Shown here: in pieces, positions 19,664-28,917 of the stretch
Layout of the letters: the number at the start of each line of letters is the position of its first letter
How positions within the stretch are numbered: position 1 is the first letter of the stretch
Assembly: GCF_004803755.1 (NCBI RefSeq)
Contig: NZ_CP032311.1
Coordinates: 1,070,501 to 1,134,500, forward strand
Reading direction: 5' to 3'
Length of the DNA: 64,000 bases
Origin: Pseudomonas sp. DG56-2
GTDB lineage: Bacteria; Pseudomonadota; Gammaproteobacteria; Pseudomonadales; Pseudomonadaceae
Notes under the pieces: generated by a model
Told to the model about the DNA's origin: nothing
Database searches by the model: none
What the model saw: only the letters and a program-made list of their open reading frames with translations
Program-made: the position numbers and the translations under genes

Positions 19664-20347
19664 ATGCGAATTCTATTGGTTGAAGACAACCGCGATATCC
19701 TCGCCAATCTGGCCGATTACCTGGGTTTGAAAGGTTACACGGTGGATTGTGCCCAGGATGGACTGTCGGGTTTGCACCTGGCAGCCACAGAACACTATGA
19801 CTTGATCGTGCTCGACATCATGCTCCCGGGCATTGATGGCTACACCCTGTGCAAGCGCCTGCGTGAAGACGCTCGTCGCGATACGCCGGTGATCATGCTC
19901 ACCGCTCGCGATCAGCTCGATGACCGCTTGCAGGGCTTTCGCTCCGGCGCCGATGACTACCTGCTCAAGCCCTTCGCGTTGTCGGAGCTGGCAGCCCGTA
20001 TCGAAGCGGTACTGCGCCGCGCCCAGGGTGGCGGTCGACGTACCTTGCAGGTCAGTGACCTGATCTACGATCTGGATACCCTGGAGGTTACCCGCGACAG
20101 CAAACTGCTCAAGCTCAATCCGGTTGGCTTGAAGCTGTTGGCGGTATTGATGCAGAAGAGCCCGCATGTGCTGCGTCGCGAGGTGTTGGAAGAAGCGTTG
20201 TGGGGCGATGATTGCCCTGACAGCGACAGCTTGCGCAGCCACGTACACCAACTACGCCAAGTCATCGACAAGCCTTTCGAGCGCCCGTTGTTGCACACCG
20301 TGCATGGCGTCGGTTACCGCTTGGCCGAGGGCCGTGATGGAGTTTAA
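19664..20347 (+). CDS. colR: Response regulator ColR
   Basis: A 227-residue OmpR/PhoB-type regulator. The receiver domain opens MRILLVEDNRDILANLADYL with the acidic pocket, has the phospho-acceptor Asp in DLIVLDIMLPG (about residue 51), Thr in IMLTAR and Lys in LLKPFALSEL. The C-terminal winged helix contains NPVGLKLLAVLMQ and LRSHVHQLRQVIDKPF. With ColS it controls membrane-integrity, phenol and metal tolerance and lipid A-modifying genes in P. putida. The ATG at 19664 follows GGGAGAAGCTCC. The gene overlaps colS by 11 bases. Confidence 0.96.
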   Translation: MRILLVEDNRDILANLADYLGLKGYTVDCAQDGLSGLHLAATEHYDLIVLDIMLPGIDGYTLCKRLREDARRDTPVIMLTARDQLDDRLQGFRSGADDYLLKPFALSELAARIEAVLRRAQGGGRRTLQVSDLIYDLDTLEVTRDSKLLKLNPVGLKLLAVLMQKSPHVLRREVLEEALWGDDCPDSDSLRSHVHQLRQVIDKPFERPLLHTVHGVGYRLAEGRDGV

Positions 20348-21635
20348 ACAAAGCCTTGCCCAGCGGATCATCATTGCCTTTGCCTTGATGAGTGCGCTGG
20401 TGGCTGGCGCCTTCGCATTCGGTATCGTTGCCACCGTGCATCTGGTTGAGGAACGTCTCATCTCGGCGGTGCTCGGTGGTGACCTGCAGCGTTTGTTGCG
20501 TATGGACAGTGTCAACGACTGGAGCCACAGGCCGCGTCCGGACCAGTTGTTTTATTACAGTGGCGGGCGCGATGATTTCGAGATGCCCAAGGACTTGCGC
20601 CACCTGAGCCAGGGCTTTCACGAAGTGTTCCGCGAGCAATTGTCTTATCACGCCATGGTCGAGATCGTGGATGGACGGCGTTATGTACTGCTGCAGGACC
20701 AGAGCGATTTCGAAGAGCGTGAGCGCGTGCTGTTCGCTGTTGTGGTGGTGGGCTTTGTCCTGAGCCTGGTGCTGGCCGTATTTCTGGGCTGGGTACTGGC
20801 GCGACGGGTCATGGCGCCGGTCATTCGCCTGGCGCATCAGGTGCGACACCGCGATCAGTTGCTGGGCCTGGCCCCGCCGCTGGCGCCGGATTATGCGGCT
20901 GACGAAGTCGGGCAATTGGCCGTCGCCTTTGACGACACCCTTGGCCGTCTGCGCGACGCCTTGACGCGCGAGCGGTTGTTCACCAGTGATGTCAGCCACG
21001 AGTTGCGTACACCGTTGATGGTGCTGGCCAGCTCGTGCGAGCTATTGCTGGTCAACCCCAATATCGATACCCGCGCGCGCTCCCAGGTTGAGCGGATCGC
21101 CCGCGCCACCGAAGAAATGCAGGAGTTGGTAAAAACCTTCTTGATGCTGGCCCGTGCCCAGCGAGACGAAGGCGCCGTGGCATCGCAGGCGAGTATCAAG
21201 GAAGTGGCGGATGACCTGGTTGGCGTCTGGCGCGACACCATCGAGCAGAAAGGATTGACGCTGCATTACGATGCCAAGGCGGGATTACCCACACTGTACA
21301 ACGCCACGTTCCTGCAAGCGGTCATGGGCAACTTGTTGCGTAATGCCGCGCATTACACCGACTACGGGTTCATTCGCCTGATTCTGGAACCGGATGGGTT
21401 CAGGGTTGAGGACAGTGGCGTGGGAATCCCGGAAGAACAGCGTGAGGCCATGTTCCGTCCTTTTGTTCGTGGTGATGAGCGGCGAGGAGAGGGCCTTGGC
21501 CTTGGGCTGTCGCTGGTACAACGAATTTGTGATGACCAGAACTGGACGGTGAGCCTGACTGCGATGGAGCCCCATGGTTGCTGTTTTCACGTGGATCTGA
21601 GCCGTGGCCCGGAACGCCCCCTCGAAGATGCGTGA
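20337..21635 (+). CDS. colS: Sensor histidine kinase ColS
   Basis: A 432-residue inner-membrane kinase that senses excess Fe(III) and Zn in P. putida. TM1 is at about 10-33 and TM2 at about 131-152, enclosing a roughly 96-residue periplasmic domain. His95/Glu96 (GFHEVF) and the ExxE motif Glu126-Glu129 (FEERER) fall at the numbers I recall for the metal ligands. The HisKA box is FTSDVSHELRTPLMVLA, followed by the N box (VMGNLLRNAAHYT) and G boxes (VEDSGVGIP, GEGLGLGLS). The ATG at 20337 lies inside the end of colR, implying translational coupling. Confidence 0.95.
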   Translation: MEFKQSLAQRIIIAFALMSALVAGAFAFGIVATVHLVEERLISAVLGGDLQRLLRMDSVNDWSHRPRPDQLFYYSGGRDDFEMPKDLRHLSQGFHEVFREQLSYHAMVEIVDGRRYVLLQDQSDFEERERVLFAVVVVGFVLSLVLAVFLGWVLARRVMAPVIRLAHQVRHRDQLLGLAPPLAPDYAADEVGQLAVAFDDTLGRLRDALTRERLFTSDVSHELRTPLMVLASSCELLLVNPNIDTRARSQVERIARATEEMQELVKTFLMLARAQRDEGAVASQASIKEVADDLVGVWRDTIEQKGLTLHYDAKAGLPTLYNATFLQAVMGNLLRNAAHYTDYGFIRLILEPDGFRVEDSGVGIPEEQREAMFRPFVRGDERRGEGLGLGLSLVQRICDDQNWTVSLTAMEPHGCCFHVDLSRGPERPLEDA

Positions 21636-21661
21636 AATGTTCTGTAGCGTTTATCGCTACC

Positions 21662-21678
21662 GCTAACGAATTTTTCAC
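21662..21678 (+). promoter_or_regulatory. Putative ColR box upstream of warA
   Basis: The 17-mer GCTAACGAATTTTTCAC lies 68 bases before the warA start and 27 bases after the colS stop. It differs by one base from the site before the PAP2 gene. Confidence 0.65.
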
Positions 21679-21745
21679 ACCGGCATAACCTGGCACTGAC
21701 GCTTGCCTGCTTAAGGTGGGCGGCATTGGAGTCAGGAGATGCACC

Positions 21746-22426
21746 ATGCGTAGCCCCATCAAACTCGAGTTTTCCGAGAAGTACGACCAGCAGCACGCCC
21801 AGGAGTACTTTCTCAAGCATCAGGATGGCCTGGCTCGGCGCTTGTCTCACCAGCGGGATGAACAATTGGCCCGTCGCGCGCTGGCCCTGGTTGGTGAGCC
21901 AGGGTTGGTGCTCGACCTTCCTTGTGGCGCGGGCCGCTTCTGGCCCTTGCTAGCAGAAAAGCCCAATCGCGTGATCATCGGCGCAGACAACTCCGAAGCA
22001 ATGCTCGAGACCGCCACGAAGTCGCAACCTGCGCATATAGTCGAGCGGGTACGGACCTTGCAAACTTCAGCTTTCGCGATCGATTTGCCGGACAACTCGG
22101 TCGACAGTATTTTCTGCATGCGCCTGATGCACCACATTGGTGATGCTGCTCATCGGAAAACAATTCTCTCGGAATTTCAACGTGTTACCCGCGATAGCGT
22201 AATCTTGTCGCTGTGGGTTGACGGCAATTTCAAGGCTTGGCGGCGTAAAAAGCTCGAGCAGGATCGTTACGCTGAAACCGGAAAGGGCAGTTATCAGAAT
22301 CGCTTTGTGTTACCGGTTGCCACGGTCGAAGAAGAGTTCCAGGCCGCTGGGTTCCGGATCCAGGAACGTTTGGACTTTTTACCGTTCTATGCCATGTGGC
22401 GAGTTTATGTATTACGTAAGGGGTAG
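21746..22426 (+). CDS. warA: WarA-like SAM-dependent methyltransferase
   Basis: A 226-residue class I methyltransferase. The SAM motif is LVLDLPCGAGRFWPLLA, followed by IIGADNSEAML (motif II acidic residue), then LPDNSVDSIFCMRLMHH and a C-terminal VYVLRKG. In P. putida the gene after colS (warA, PP_0903) and the next gene (warB) are ColR targets involved in lipopolysaccharide/envelope integrity; the methyl acceptor is not known. AGGAG lies seven bases before the ATG at 21746. The shared ColR-box candidate suggests it has its own promoter besides read-through from colRS. Confidence 0.85.
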   Translation: MRSPIKLEFSEKYDQQHAQEYFLKHQDGLARRLSHQRDEQLARRALALVGEPGLVLDLPCGAGRFWPLLAEKPNRVIIGADNSEAMLETATKSQPAHIVERVRTLQTSAFAIDLPDNSVDSIFCMRLMHHIGDAAHRKTILSEFQRVTRDSVILSLWVDGNFKAWRRKKLEQDRYAETGKGSYQNRFVLPVATVEEEFQAAGFRIQERLDFLPFYAMWRVYVLRKG

Positions 22427-22432
22427 TGAGGC

Positions 22433-23140
22433 ATGGCGGTAGGGCGTTCAGAACCAACGGCGGCAAATCGGTTTGACCATTTCTGGCAGCAACAGGGCGA
22501 ATGGGTGGAAGAGCCGAATCAGCGCCGTGGTGGGGAAAGCGGTGTGCAGCGGCTCAACGATGAAAATGGCCAAATGCTGTATTCCAAACGCCAGATTGGT
22601 CATATCTACCGCAGCCTGATGCACCCATTCGGCCGCCCGACGGTATTGCGCGAGTACGATGCAATCAACAGCTTCGAGCAGTTGGGCGTGCGCGTACCGC
22701 ATGTCGTTTATTGCGGCGTCGAACGTGATGCGCAGAATCAATGGCGCGCATTGCTGGTCAGCAAGGCGCTGGACGGTTTCGAGGATAGCGACAGCTGGTA
22801 CGCCAGTGGCGCGCGCGAACGTTACAGCGAGGCGTTGCATGAACGCATGCTGGCGGACCTGGCACAGAACCTGGCCCGTATGCACCGCGGTCATTGGCAA
22901 CACGGCTGCCTGTACGGCAAGCATGTGTTCATCAAGGTGATAGGTGAAGGCGATGAGGCCCGCGCCGAAGTGGCGCTGCTCGACCTCGAGAAATGCCGGC
23001 GACGTATCAGTTGCCATCGCGCAGCGGCCAATGACCTAAAGCAACTGCGCCGCCATTCGTCATTCAATGACGCAGAATGGCGAAAGCTACTCTACTTTTA
23101 CAAAACGGCGTTTGGCAGCGCAGTCAAAGGTTTAGAGTAA
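22433..23140 (+). CDS. warB: WarB/InaA-like lipopolysaccharide kinase family protein
   Basis: A 235-residue protein of the Kdo/WaaP (InaA) kinase-like superfamily. It has YSKRQIGHIYRSLMHPFGRPTVLREYDAINSF (the Lys-containing N-lobe and an Arg/Glu helix), LAQNLARMHRGHWQHGCLYGKHVFIK (catalytic-loop region with H-G-C-L-Y) and ALLDLEKCRRR (metal-binding Asp-Leu-Glu). Members phosphorylate sugars of the LPS core or are related to that fold. It starts six bases after warA and its stop shares one base with the next small gene, so warA, warB and that gene form one operon. Confidence 0.82.
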   Translation: MAVGRSEPTAANRFDHFWQQQGEWVEEPNQRRGGESGVQRLNDENGQMLYSKRQIGHIYRSLMHPFGRPTVLREYDAINSFEQLGVRVPHVVYCGVERDAQNQWRALLVSKALDGFEDSDSWYASGARERYSEALHERMLADLAQNLARMHRGHWQHGCLYGKHVFIKVIGEGDEARAEVALLDLEKCRRRISCHRAAANDLKQLRRHSSFNDAEWRKLLYFYKTAFGSAVKGLE

Positions 23141-23364
23141 TGAAACTAGAAATAGCTCGAGGTTTGTTTCTGGTGGGAGCCCTCGGGGTGGCCACTGCTG
23201 CTGTGGCGGCCTGGGAGGAACCTGGCCCCGTGGTATTCAGCCATGCCGCTCCCGAGCAGTGTCCGCTACCGCGGGTGGTCAAGAGTCAGGTAACTGCCAG
23301 TCCTGATCATGACCTGCTACTTTTTCTGTTTGGAATGAGCCAAGGCTTACGCCCACAAAGCTGA
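23140..23364 (+). CDS. Small exported protein of the colRS-war operon
   Basis: A 74-residue product starting at the ATG of a TAATG junction with warB. Residues about 1-23 (MKLEIARGLFLVGALGVATAAVAA) look like a signal peptide or N-terminal membrane anchor. The roughly 50-residue remainder contains a single Cys (EQCPLPRVV) and a Leu/Phe-rich patch, LLLFLFGMSQ. I recognise no domain. One-base overlap with warB and ColRS context suggest an envelope role. Confidence 0.6.
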   Translation: MKLEIARGLFLVGALGVATAAVAAWEEPGPVVFSHAAPEQCPLPRVVKSQVTASPDHDLLLFLFGMSQGLRPQS

Positions 23365-23438
23365 CGGAGGGTGCTTATCGCCCGCCTGCCTCGCCGCTAC
23401 CCATGAGGCGCTATCCATGAGGCGCTACCCATGATTAG

Positions 23439-26400
23439 TTACTGCGGATCGTGAGGCAGGCTGGCGTGAGAATTGGTCGGGACGAGTTGAGGTTTATCCG
23501 CTCGTGCCAGCAGGGTGTAGACACACGGTAGTACGAACAGGGTAAACAGGGTGCCCACTGACATGCCGGTGGCGATGACAATACCGATGTCGAAACGACT
23601 CACCGCGCCCGCACCGCCGGCCAGAATCAACGGGAACATGCCGAAAACCATCGCCGCCGTGGTCATCAAGACTGGCCGCAAGCGAATTGCAGCCGCTTCC
23701 TCCACTGCCTCCCGGACAGTAAGCCCCTTGCTATCACGTAACTGGTTGGCAAATTCGACGACCAGAATTCCGTGTTTGCTGATCAAGCCGATGAGCGTCA
23801 CCAAACCGACCTGGGTGTAGATGTTCATGCTCGAGATGCCGAGGAACAGTGGAATCAGGGCCCCGCAGATCGACAAGGGTACGGTGACCAGGATCACCAA
23901 TGGATCGCGGAAACTCTCGAACTGCGCTGCCAACACCAGAAAGATGATTGCCAGCGCCAAGCCAAATGTCACCCATAGCGCGCTACCTTCCTGGACGAAT
24001 TGCCGTGCGGCACCGGCGTAGTCCACGGCGTAGCCTTGCGGGGCTTCTTCGCGGGCAATGTTGCGCACGGTCTCCAATGCCTCCCCCATGCTGACCATGG
24101 GGAAACCCTGGATGATCGCCGAGTTGAGTTGCTGGAACTGGTTGAGCTGGCGGGGCCGCGCACGGTCGTTGATGGTAATCAGGGTCGATAACGGCAACAT
24201 CTGGCCTTGCTGGCTTTTTACGTAGTAATTACTCAGCCAGTCGGGATTGTCCCGATAGGGGCGTTCGACCTGGGCGATCACCTTGTAGCTGCGACCATCG
24301 ATGGTAAAGCGGTTGATCTCCGCTTCGCCCAGCAACGTCGCCAGGGTGCCGCCCAGGGCATCCATGGACACCCCCATTTGCGCGGCCTTGGCCCGATCGA
24401 TTTCAACGACGACCTCCGGCTTGTCAAAGGCCAGGTCAATGTCGAGGAAGGCAAACTTGCCTGAATCCTGGGCGCGCGCCTTGACCCGTTCGGCCACCTC
24501 CAGCAACGACTCGTAGTCGTTGGCGGTATTGATCACGAACTGGAATGGCAGGCCTTCACCGGTGCCAGGCAAGGAGGGCAGGTTGAAACCAAAGATCTGC
24601 AGGCCGGCAATGCCCTCAAGTTTGCTTTGCACCAGTGGCAACAGTTCCATTTGGGTACGACTGCGCTCGTTCCAGGGTTTGAGCAGGAACCCGCCGATGC
24701 CCGACTGCACACCGTTGAAGCCGTTGATCTGGAACGAGGAATAGTACTCGGGGAAGGCCTTGAAGATTTCGATGAACTCATCGGTGTAGGCGTTCAGGTA
24801 GTCGAGGTTGGTGGGCTGCGGTGCGGTGGCCATCATGAAAATCACGCCTTGATCTTCATCCGGGGCCAGCTCGTTCTTGGTAAACATCAGGAACACTGGA
24901 ATCAGGCACAGTACGATGACCGCGAAAACCAGCACCACAGGCCGAGTGTTGAGGGTGGCATGCAGGAGCTTCTGATAGCGCACCTTGAGACCTTCGAACA
25001 GCTTGTCGAGGCGGTGTGCCAGGCCGCTGGGGTTTTGTTCGTGGCGCAGGAGCATGGCGCACATCATTGGCGACAGTGTCAGGGCAACAATGCCGGAAAT
25101 TACCACCGCACCGGCGAGGGTCAGGGCGAATTCCTTGAACAGCGCCCCGGTAAGGCCTTCCAGAAAGCCGATGGGGGCGTACACCGCCGCCAGGGTGATG
25201 GTCATCGACACCACCGGCATGGCGATTTCCCTGGCGCCCTCCAGGGCTGCATCGAACGGTGTCTTGCCCTCTTCGATGTGCCGATGGATGTTTTCCACCA
25301 CGACAATGGCATCGTCCACCACCAAACCAATAGCCAGCACCATTGCCAGTAAGGTCAGTAGATTCAGCGAGTAACCCATCAGCTGCATGAAGAACAGCAC
25401 GCCGATCATCGACAAGGGAATGGTAATGACCGGAATCAATACCGAACGCAAGGCGCCGAGAAACAGAAACACCACGACGATGACGATCAGCACCGCTTCG
25501 ACCAGGGTTTTCACTACCTCATCGATCGATGCCTGGATGAACAGAGTGGCGTCGTAGGCGATGGACGCCTTGAGGTTGGGTGGTAGCTGGCTTTCCAGCT
25601 CCGGCATCAACTTGCGTACTTCCTTGATCACATCCAGCGGGTTGGCCCCGGGGGTGGCCTTGATACCGATGTATACCGAAGGCGTGCCATCGAAGGAGCT
25701 GACAGTGTCGTAGTTTTCCGCGCCCATCTCGACGCGCGCCACGTCGCCGAGCAGTACCCGACTGTCGCCGCTGGTCTTGAGCGGAATGCTGGCGAAGGCC
25801 TCGGCGGTTTTCAGTTCGGTGGTGGCATTGATGCTGGTCACCACGTATTCGCCCTTGACCTCGCCGGCAGCCGAGAGAAAGTTGTAGCGTCGTACGGCAT
25901 CGGTTACTTCATTGGCGCTCAGGCCGTAACCTGCCAGTTTTACCGGATCGATCCACAGGCGCATGGCAAACAACTGGTTGCCGAGGATTTCCGCCTCGGC
26001 CATACCGGGTAGGGTAGCCAGCTTGGGCTGAATCACCCGCGACAGGTAATCGGTGATCTGCGGATTGCTCAACTCGCTGCTGTAGAAACTGATGTACATC
26101 AGCGCCGAAGCGTCGGCGGCTTCCTTGCTCAGTACCGGGTCTTCTGCGTCCTGAGGCAGTTTGTTCTTTACCTCGTTGGCCTTGGCCAGCAATTCGGTGA
26201 ACAGGCGGTCGCTGTCAGCGCCAATGCGCGCGTAGATGGAGATGACCGAGAAATTTTGCCGACTCACCGAGGTCATGTAGTCAATGCCCTCGGCACTGGC
26301 CAGGCTTTGCTGCATGGGTTGGGTGATATAGCCCTGGATGGTTTCGGCGTTGGCCCCGGGATAGGCGGTAGTGACCGTGATCAGCGCGTTTTCCATTTGC

Positions 26401-26513
26401 GGGTACTGCCGGATCGGCAGTTTGCTCCATGCCTGAAAGCCCAGCAGCACGATCAATAGGCTGACCACGCTGGCCAACACCGGACGCCGGATGAACGGAT
26501 CGGTAAAAGCCAT
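23439..26513 (-). CDS. mexW: RND multidrug efflux pump, inner-membrane transporter (MexW-like)
   Basis: A 1024-residue HAE-1 proton-driven exporter forming the inner-membrane trimer of a tripartite pump. It begins MAFTDPFIRRPVLASVVSLLIVLLGF, has the proton-relay Asp pair in GLVVDDAIVVVENIHRH, and two large periplasmic loops. The second half repeats the same fold, with GLISKHGILVVEFANQLR. It is 13 bases downstream of its membrane-fusion partner. Locus position relative to ColRS matches remembered PAO1 mexVW (PA4374-PA4375), hence the name. No outer-membrane channel gene is adjacent; an OprM-type channel elsewhere would be needed. Confidence 0.9.
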   Translation of the reverse strand: MAFTDPFIRRPVLASVVSLLIVLLGFQAWSKLPIRQYPQMENALITVTTAYPGANAETIQGYITQPMQQSLASAEGIDYMTSVSRQNFSVISIYARIGADSDRLFTELLAKANEVKNKLPQDAEDPVLSKEAADASALMYISFYSSELSNPQITDYLSRVIQPKLATLPGMAEAEILGNQLFAMRLWIDPVKLAGYGLSANEVTDAVRRYNFLSAAGEVKGEYVVTSINATTELKTAEAFASIPLKTSGDSRVLLGDVARVEMGAENYDTVSSFDGTPSVYIGIKATPGANPLDVIKEVRKLMPELESQLPPNLKASIAYDATLFIQASIDEVVKTLVEAVLIVIVVVFLFLGALRSVLIPVITIPLSMIGVLFFMQLMGYSLNLLTLLAMVLAIGLVVDDAIVVVENIHRHIEEGKTPFDAALEGAREIAMPVVSMTITLAAVYAPIGFLEGLTGALFKEFALTLAGAVVISGIVALTLSPMMCAMLLRHEQNPSGLAHRLDKLFEGLKVRYQKLLHATLNTRPVVLVFAVIVLCLIPVFLMFTKNELAPDEDQGVIFMMATAPQPTNLDYLNAYTDEFIEIFKAFPEYYSSFQINGFNGVQSGIGGFLLKPWNERSRTQMELLPLVQSKLEGIAGLQIFGFNLPSLPGTGEGLPFQFVINTANDYESLLEVAERVKARAQDSGKFAFLDIDLAFDKPEVVVEIDRAKAAQMGVSMDALGGTLATLLGEAEINRFTIDGRSYKVIAQVERPYRDNPDWLSNYYVKSQQGQMLPLSTLITINDRARPRQLNQFQQLNSAIIQGFPMVSMGEALETVRNIAREEAPQGYAVDYAGAARQFVQEGSALWVTFGLALAIIFLVLAAQFESFRDPLVILVTVPLSICGALIPLFLGISSMNIYTQVGLVTLIGLISKHGILVVEFANQLRDSKGLTVREAVEEAAAIRLRPVLMTTAAMVFGMFPLILAGGAGAVSRFDIGIVIATGMSVGTLFTLFVLPCVYTLLARADKPQLVPTNSHASLPHDPQ

Positions 26514-26526
26514 GATGCCTCCTCGA

Positions 26527-27678
26527 TCAGTTGATCCGTGATGGGGTGGTGGGCGCGGATTGCAGGGTCTTGTCCGGGCTGATCGTGATGGAGGCGCCTT
26601 GGGTCAGTTTCAGTTGTCCGGCGGTCACCACCTGCTCCCCAGCTTCCAGGCCCTTGATGACCACCACCAGGCCATCGCGACGTTCGCCGGTTTCGACGAA
26701 GCGCCGCTCGGCGACCAGTTCGGGTTGGCCTTCGGCATTTTTCTGCACCTGGCCTTCCTCGTTCTTCTTCGCGACGGCTACATACACCGAGTTGCCATAA
26801 AGGGTGTAGGTCACCGCGCTTTCCGGCACCACCACCCGTGGCTGCGGATTGGGCAGCAACACCTGCAGGCTGCTGAACATGCCAGGCAACAGTTTGCCCT
26901 CTGGATTGGCCAGGGTGGCGCGAACTTGTACGTTGCGTGTGCTGTCTTCGACTTTGGGGTTGATTGCACTGATTGTGCCGGGGAAGGTTTGCTGAGGATA
27001 AGCGGCAACGCTGACCAGCACTTGCTGGCCAATGCTCAGTTTGGGAATGGCCTGCTCGGCGACGAAGAAGTCGACATACAGGCTGCTCAAGTCCTGCAGG
27101 GTGGCAATTACGGTACCGCTGGCCAGGTAGGCGCCGATATCCACTTGGCGAATGCCGATGGTGCCGCTGAAGGGGGCGCTGATGCTCTTTTTTGCCAGCG
27201 CAGCCTTGAGCTGGTCGACCACGGCCTTGTTGCGCTTGTACTGTGCACTCAGGCGGTCGAATTCTCCGCGAGAAATAGCCTGGCTACCGACCAGTTGGCT
27301 ACCGCGATTGAAGTCCACCTGGGCCAGGCCCAGGTCGGCCTGGGCGGTGCCAAGCAGCGCGGTTTCAACGTCGCTGTCCAATTCCAGCAGGGGTTGGCCT
27401 TTGCTGACTTTCTGCCCGGATTCAAATTGCAGTTTCTTGACCGTGCCTGCGGTTTCCAGGCTCAAGTCGACGCCTTGCAGGGCGGTGAGGCTGCCAACAG
27501 CGGGCAGGCGGTTTTGCCAGGCGCGCTCGCTGGACTCGGTCGCCGCCACGCTGATCGGTGGCTTGGGGGCCGAGAACATCTGGACCTGCTGATAGATGGA
27601 GAATGCCTTGTAGCTTCCAAGAACCAGCACGAGTAACAGAACAACACCTAACATGATGAGCATGCGGCGGCGCAGCAT
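26527..27678 (-). CDS. mexV: RND efflux membrane-fusion protein (MexV-like)
   Basis: The periplasmic adaptor linking the RND pump to an outer-membrane channel. The 383-residue protein has an N-terminal membrane anchor (MLRRRMLIMLGVVLLLVLVLG). The lipoyl domain is split around a coiled-coil hairpin (ETAGTVKKLQFESGQKVSKGQPLLELDS ... SAPFSGTIGIRQVDIGAYL), followed by the beta-barrel domain and a C-terminal Gly-rich region (GLEAGEQVVTAGQLKLTQGA). AAGGA lies eight bases before ATG 27678; an in-frame extension to 27723 is not supported. The 139 bases upstream hold the likely operon promoter and no gene. Confidence 0.9.
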   Translation of the reverse strand: MLRRRMLIMLGVVLLLVLVLGSYKAFSIYQQVQMFSAPKPPISVAATESSERAWQNRLPAVGSLTALQGVDLSLETAGTVKKLQFESGQKVSKGQPLLELDSDVETALLGTAQADLGLAQVDFNRGSQLVGSQAISRGEFDRLSAQYKRNKAVVDQLKAALAKKSISAPFSGTIGIRQVDIGAYLASGTVIATLQDLSSLYVDFFVAEQAIPKLSIGQQVLVSVAAYPQQTFPGTISAINPKVEDSTRNVQVRATLANPEGKLLPGMFSSLQVLLPNPQPRVVVPESAVTYTLYGNSVYVAVAKKNEEGQVQKNAEGQPELVAERRFVETGERRDGLVVVIKGLEAGEQVVTAGQLKLTQGASITISPDKTLQSAPTTPSRIN

Positions 27679-27817
27679 AGTCCAGTTCCTTGGATACGAA
27701 TTATTGTTCGTTTGGCACGACAACGGGCGATCCTGCCCACGTGCGATGTAGCCGAATATTACGCATTTGACCTGGCCTGGGAACCCTGTGTTCCAGGCCC
27801 AATGACAGTAAGGCCGA

Positions 27818-28915
27818 TCAGGCCAGGTGCAAGTGGTTGTCCCAGAGCCCGGAAGGTAGCTGCAAGGGTTGGCCGATCAGCTCGCTCTTGCGGCAATCAT
27901 ACAGACGGCAACGGCCCTGACCCGAGGTTACGACGAAACCGTCGGCCACCGCGCCAACACCTGCGCAGTCTGGCATCGGGGCGTCCAGGCGAACCTGGGC
28001 GGTATCCAGGTCCCAGATGAACAGGCGATTGGCCCGAGGCGCTGTCAAGGCGACCAAGCGCAGCTCACTGTGAATAGCCACGCTGGCAGTGTAGTTGGCC
28101 ATTGATTGCAGTTGCTGCTCCGGTACGGCAAAAGCCTGAAACGCCTGCCCCGGTCGTTTGATCGCCAGCAATTCAGCCGTTTCCTCGCCTGAGCCCATGA
28201 ACTGCTGGCCCGCGACGATGGTGCCGTCATTGGCAATCGCCAGGTGGCGCACACTGTTCATCTGTTGCGACAGCACTTCTTTACTCAGCAGGGTGCCGTC
28301 GCGCTGCATCAGCACCAGGCTTGGCTGCATGGCATCCAGATTCATCTCTACGCGGCTTTCAGCCTCGGTGCGAATCCCCCCATTGGCGACCACCAGGGTT
28401 TCGCCGTCTGGCATCCACGACACTTGGTGGGGGCCGATGCCGTGCGTGGAGAGTTCACCACTGTGGTGCAGGCGCTCACCGTCAAAGCGGTAGACCCCGA
28501 GCACGCCACGACCTGGATCGGTGGTGTCGTTCTCGGTTGCATACAGCCATTCGCCGCTCTTGTGGATAACGGCGTGGCCGTAGAAGTGCCGGTTCGGCTG
28601 CGAAGCGATGGTTTGCAGCAAGCGGCCATCGCGCAGGTCGATCAGGTAGCTTTCTGTGCCGGGGCGCCGGGCGACAAACAGGGCAATTGGCTGCTCGGGG
28701 TGATTGATGATGTCGTGGCAACGCTGGCCGACCTCGGTGGCGAACACCTGCGTACCATCGAGGCGATAACCGACGGCATAGTGCTTGCCGTCAGCGTCGT
28801 CGCGCGCCGAAAGCAACAGTGGGCCGTTGTCCTTGCCGCGAAACAGGGTCCAACCGCCCAGCGTGATGGCGCTGAGCAGGACGCTACCGATTTTCAGAGC
28901 CTGGCGTCGCAACAT
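27818..28915 (-). CDS. DUF1513 beta-propeller-like periplasmic protein
   Basis: A 365-residue exported protein. An N-terminal MLRRQALKIGSVLLSAITLGG resembles a Tat-like signal (RRQALK). The remainder contains repeated WD/YVTN-style strands (HFYGHAVIHKSGEWLYATEND, GIGPHQVSWMPDGETLVVANGG, VRHLAIANDGTIVAGQQF), as in DUF1513. Function is unknown, but the gene always travels with the imelysin/DUF1111 iron locus. The start lies two bases after the imelysin gene stop, and the four genes run in the same direction. Confidence 0.85.
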   Translation of the reverse strand: MLRRQALKIGSVLLSAITLGGWTLFRGKDNGPLLLSARDDADGKHYAVGYRLDGTQVFATEVGQRCHDIINHPEQPIALFVARRPGTESYLIDLRDGRLLQTIASQPNRHFYGHAVIHKSGEWLYATENDTTDPGRGVLGVYRFDGERLHHSGELSTHGIGPHQVSWMPDGETLVVANGGIRTEAESRVEMNLDAMQPSLVLMQRDGTLLSKEVLSQQMNSVRHLAIANDGTIVAGQQFMGSGEETAELLAIKRPGQAFQAFAVPEQQLQSMANYTASVAIHSELRLVALTAPRANRLFIWDLDTAQVRLDAPMPDCAGVGAVADGFVVTSGQGRCRLYDCRKSELIGQPLQLPSGLWDNHLHLA

Positions 28916-28917
28916 GA

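Noticed and set aside
27774..27799. GGCCTGG/CCAGGCC hairpin downstream of the DUF1513 gene
   Set aside because: Stem has a bulge and no T-run in either direction, so a terminator call is not supported.
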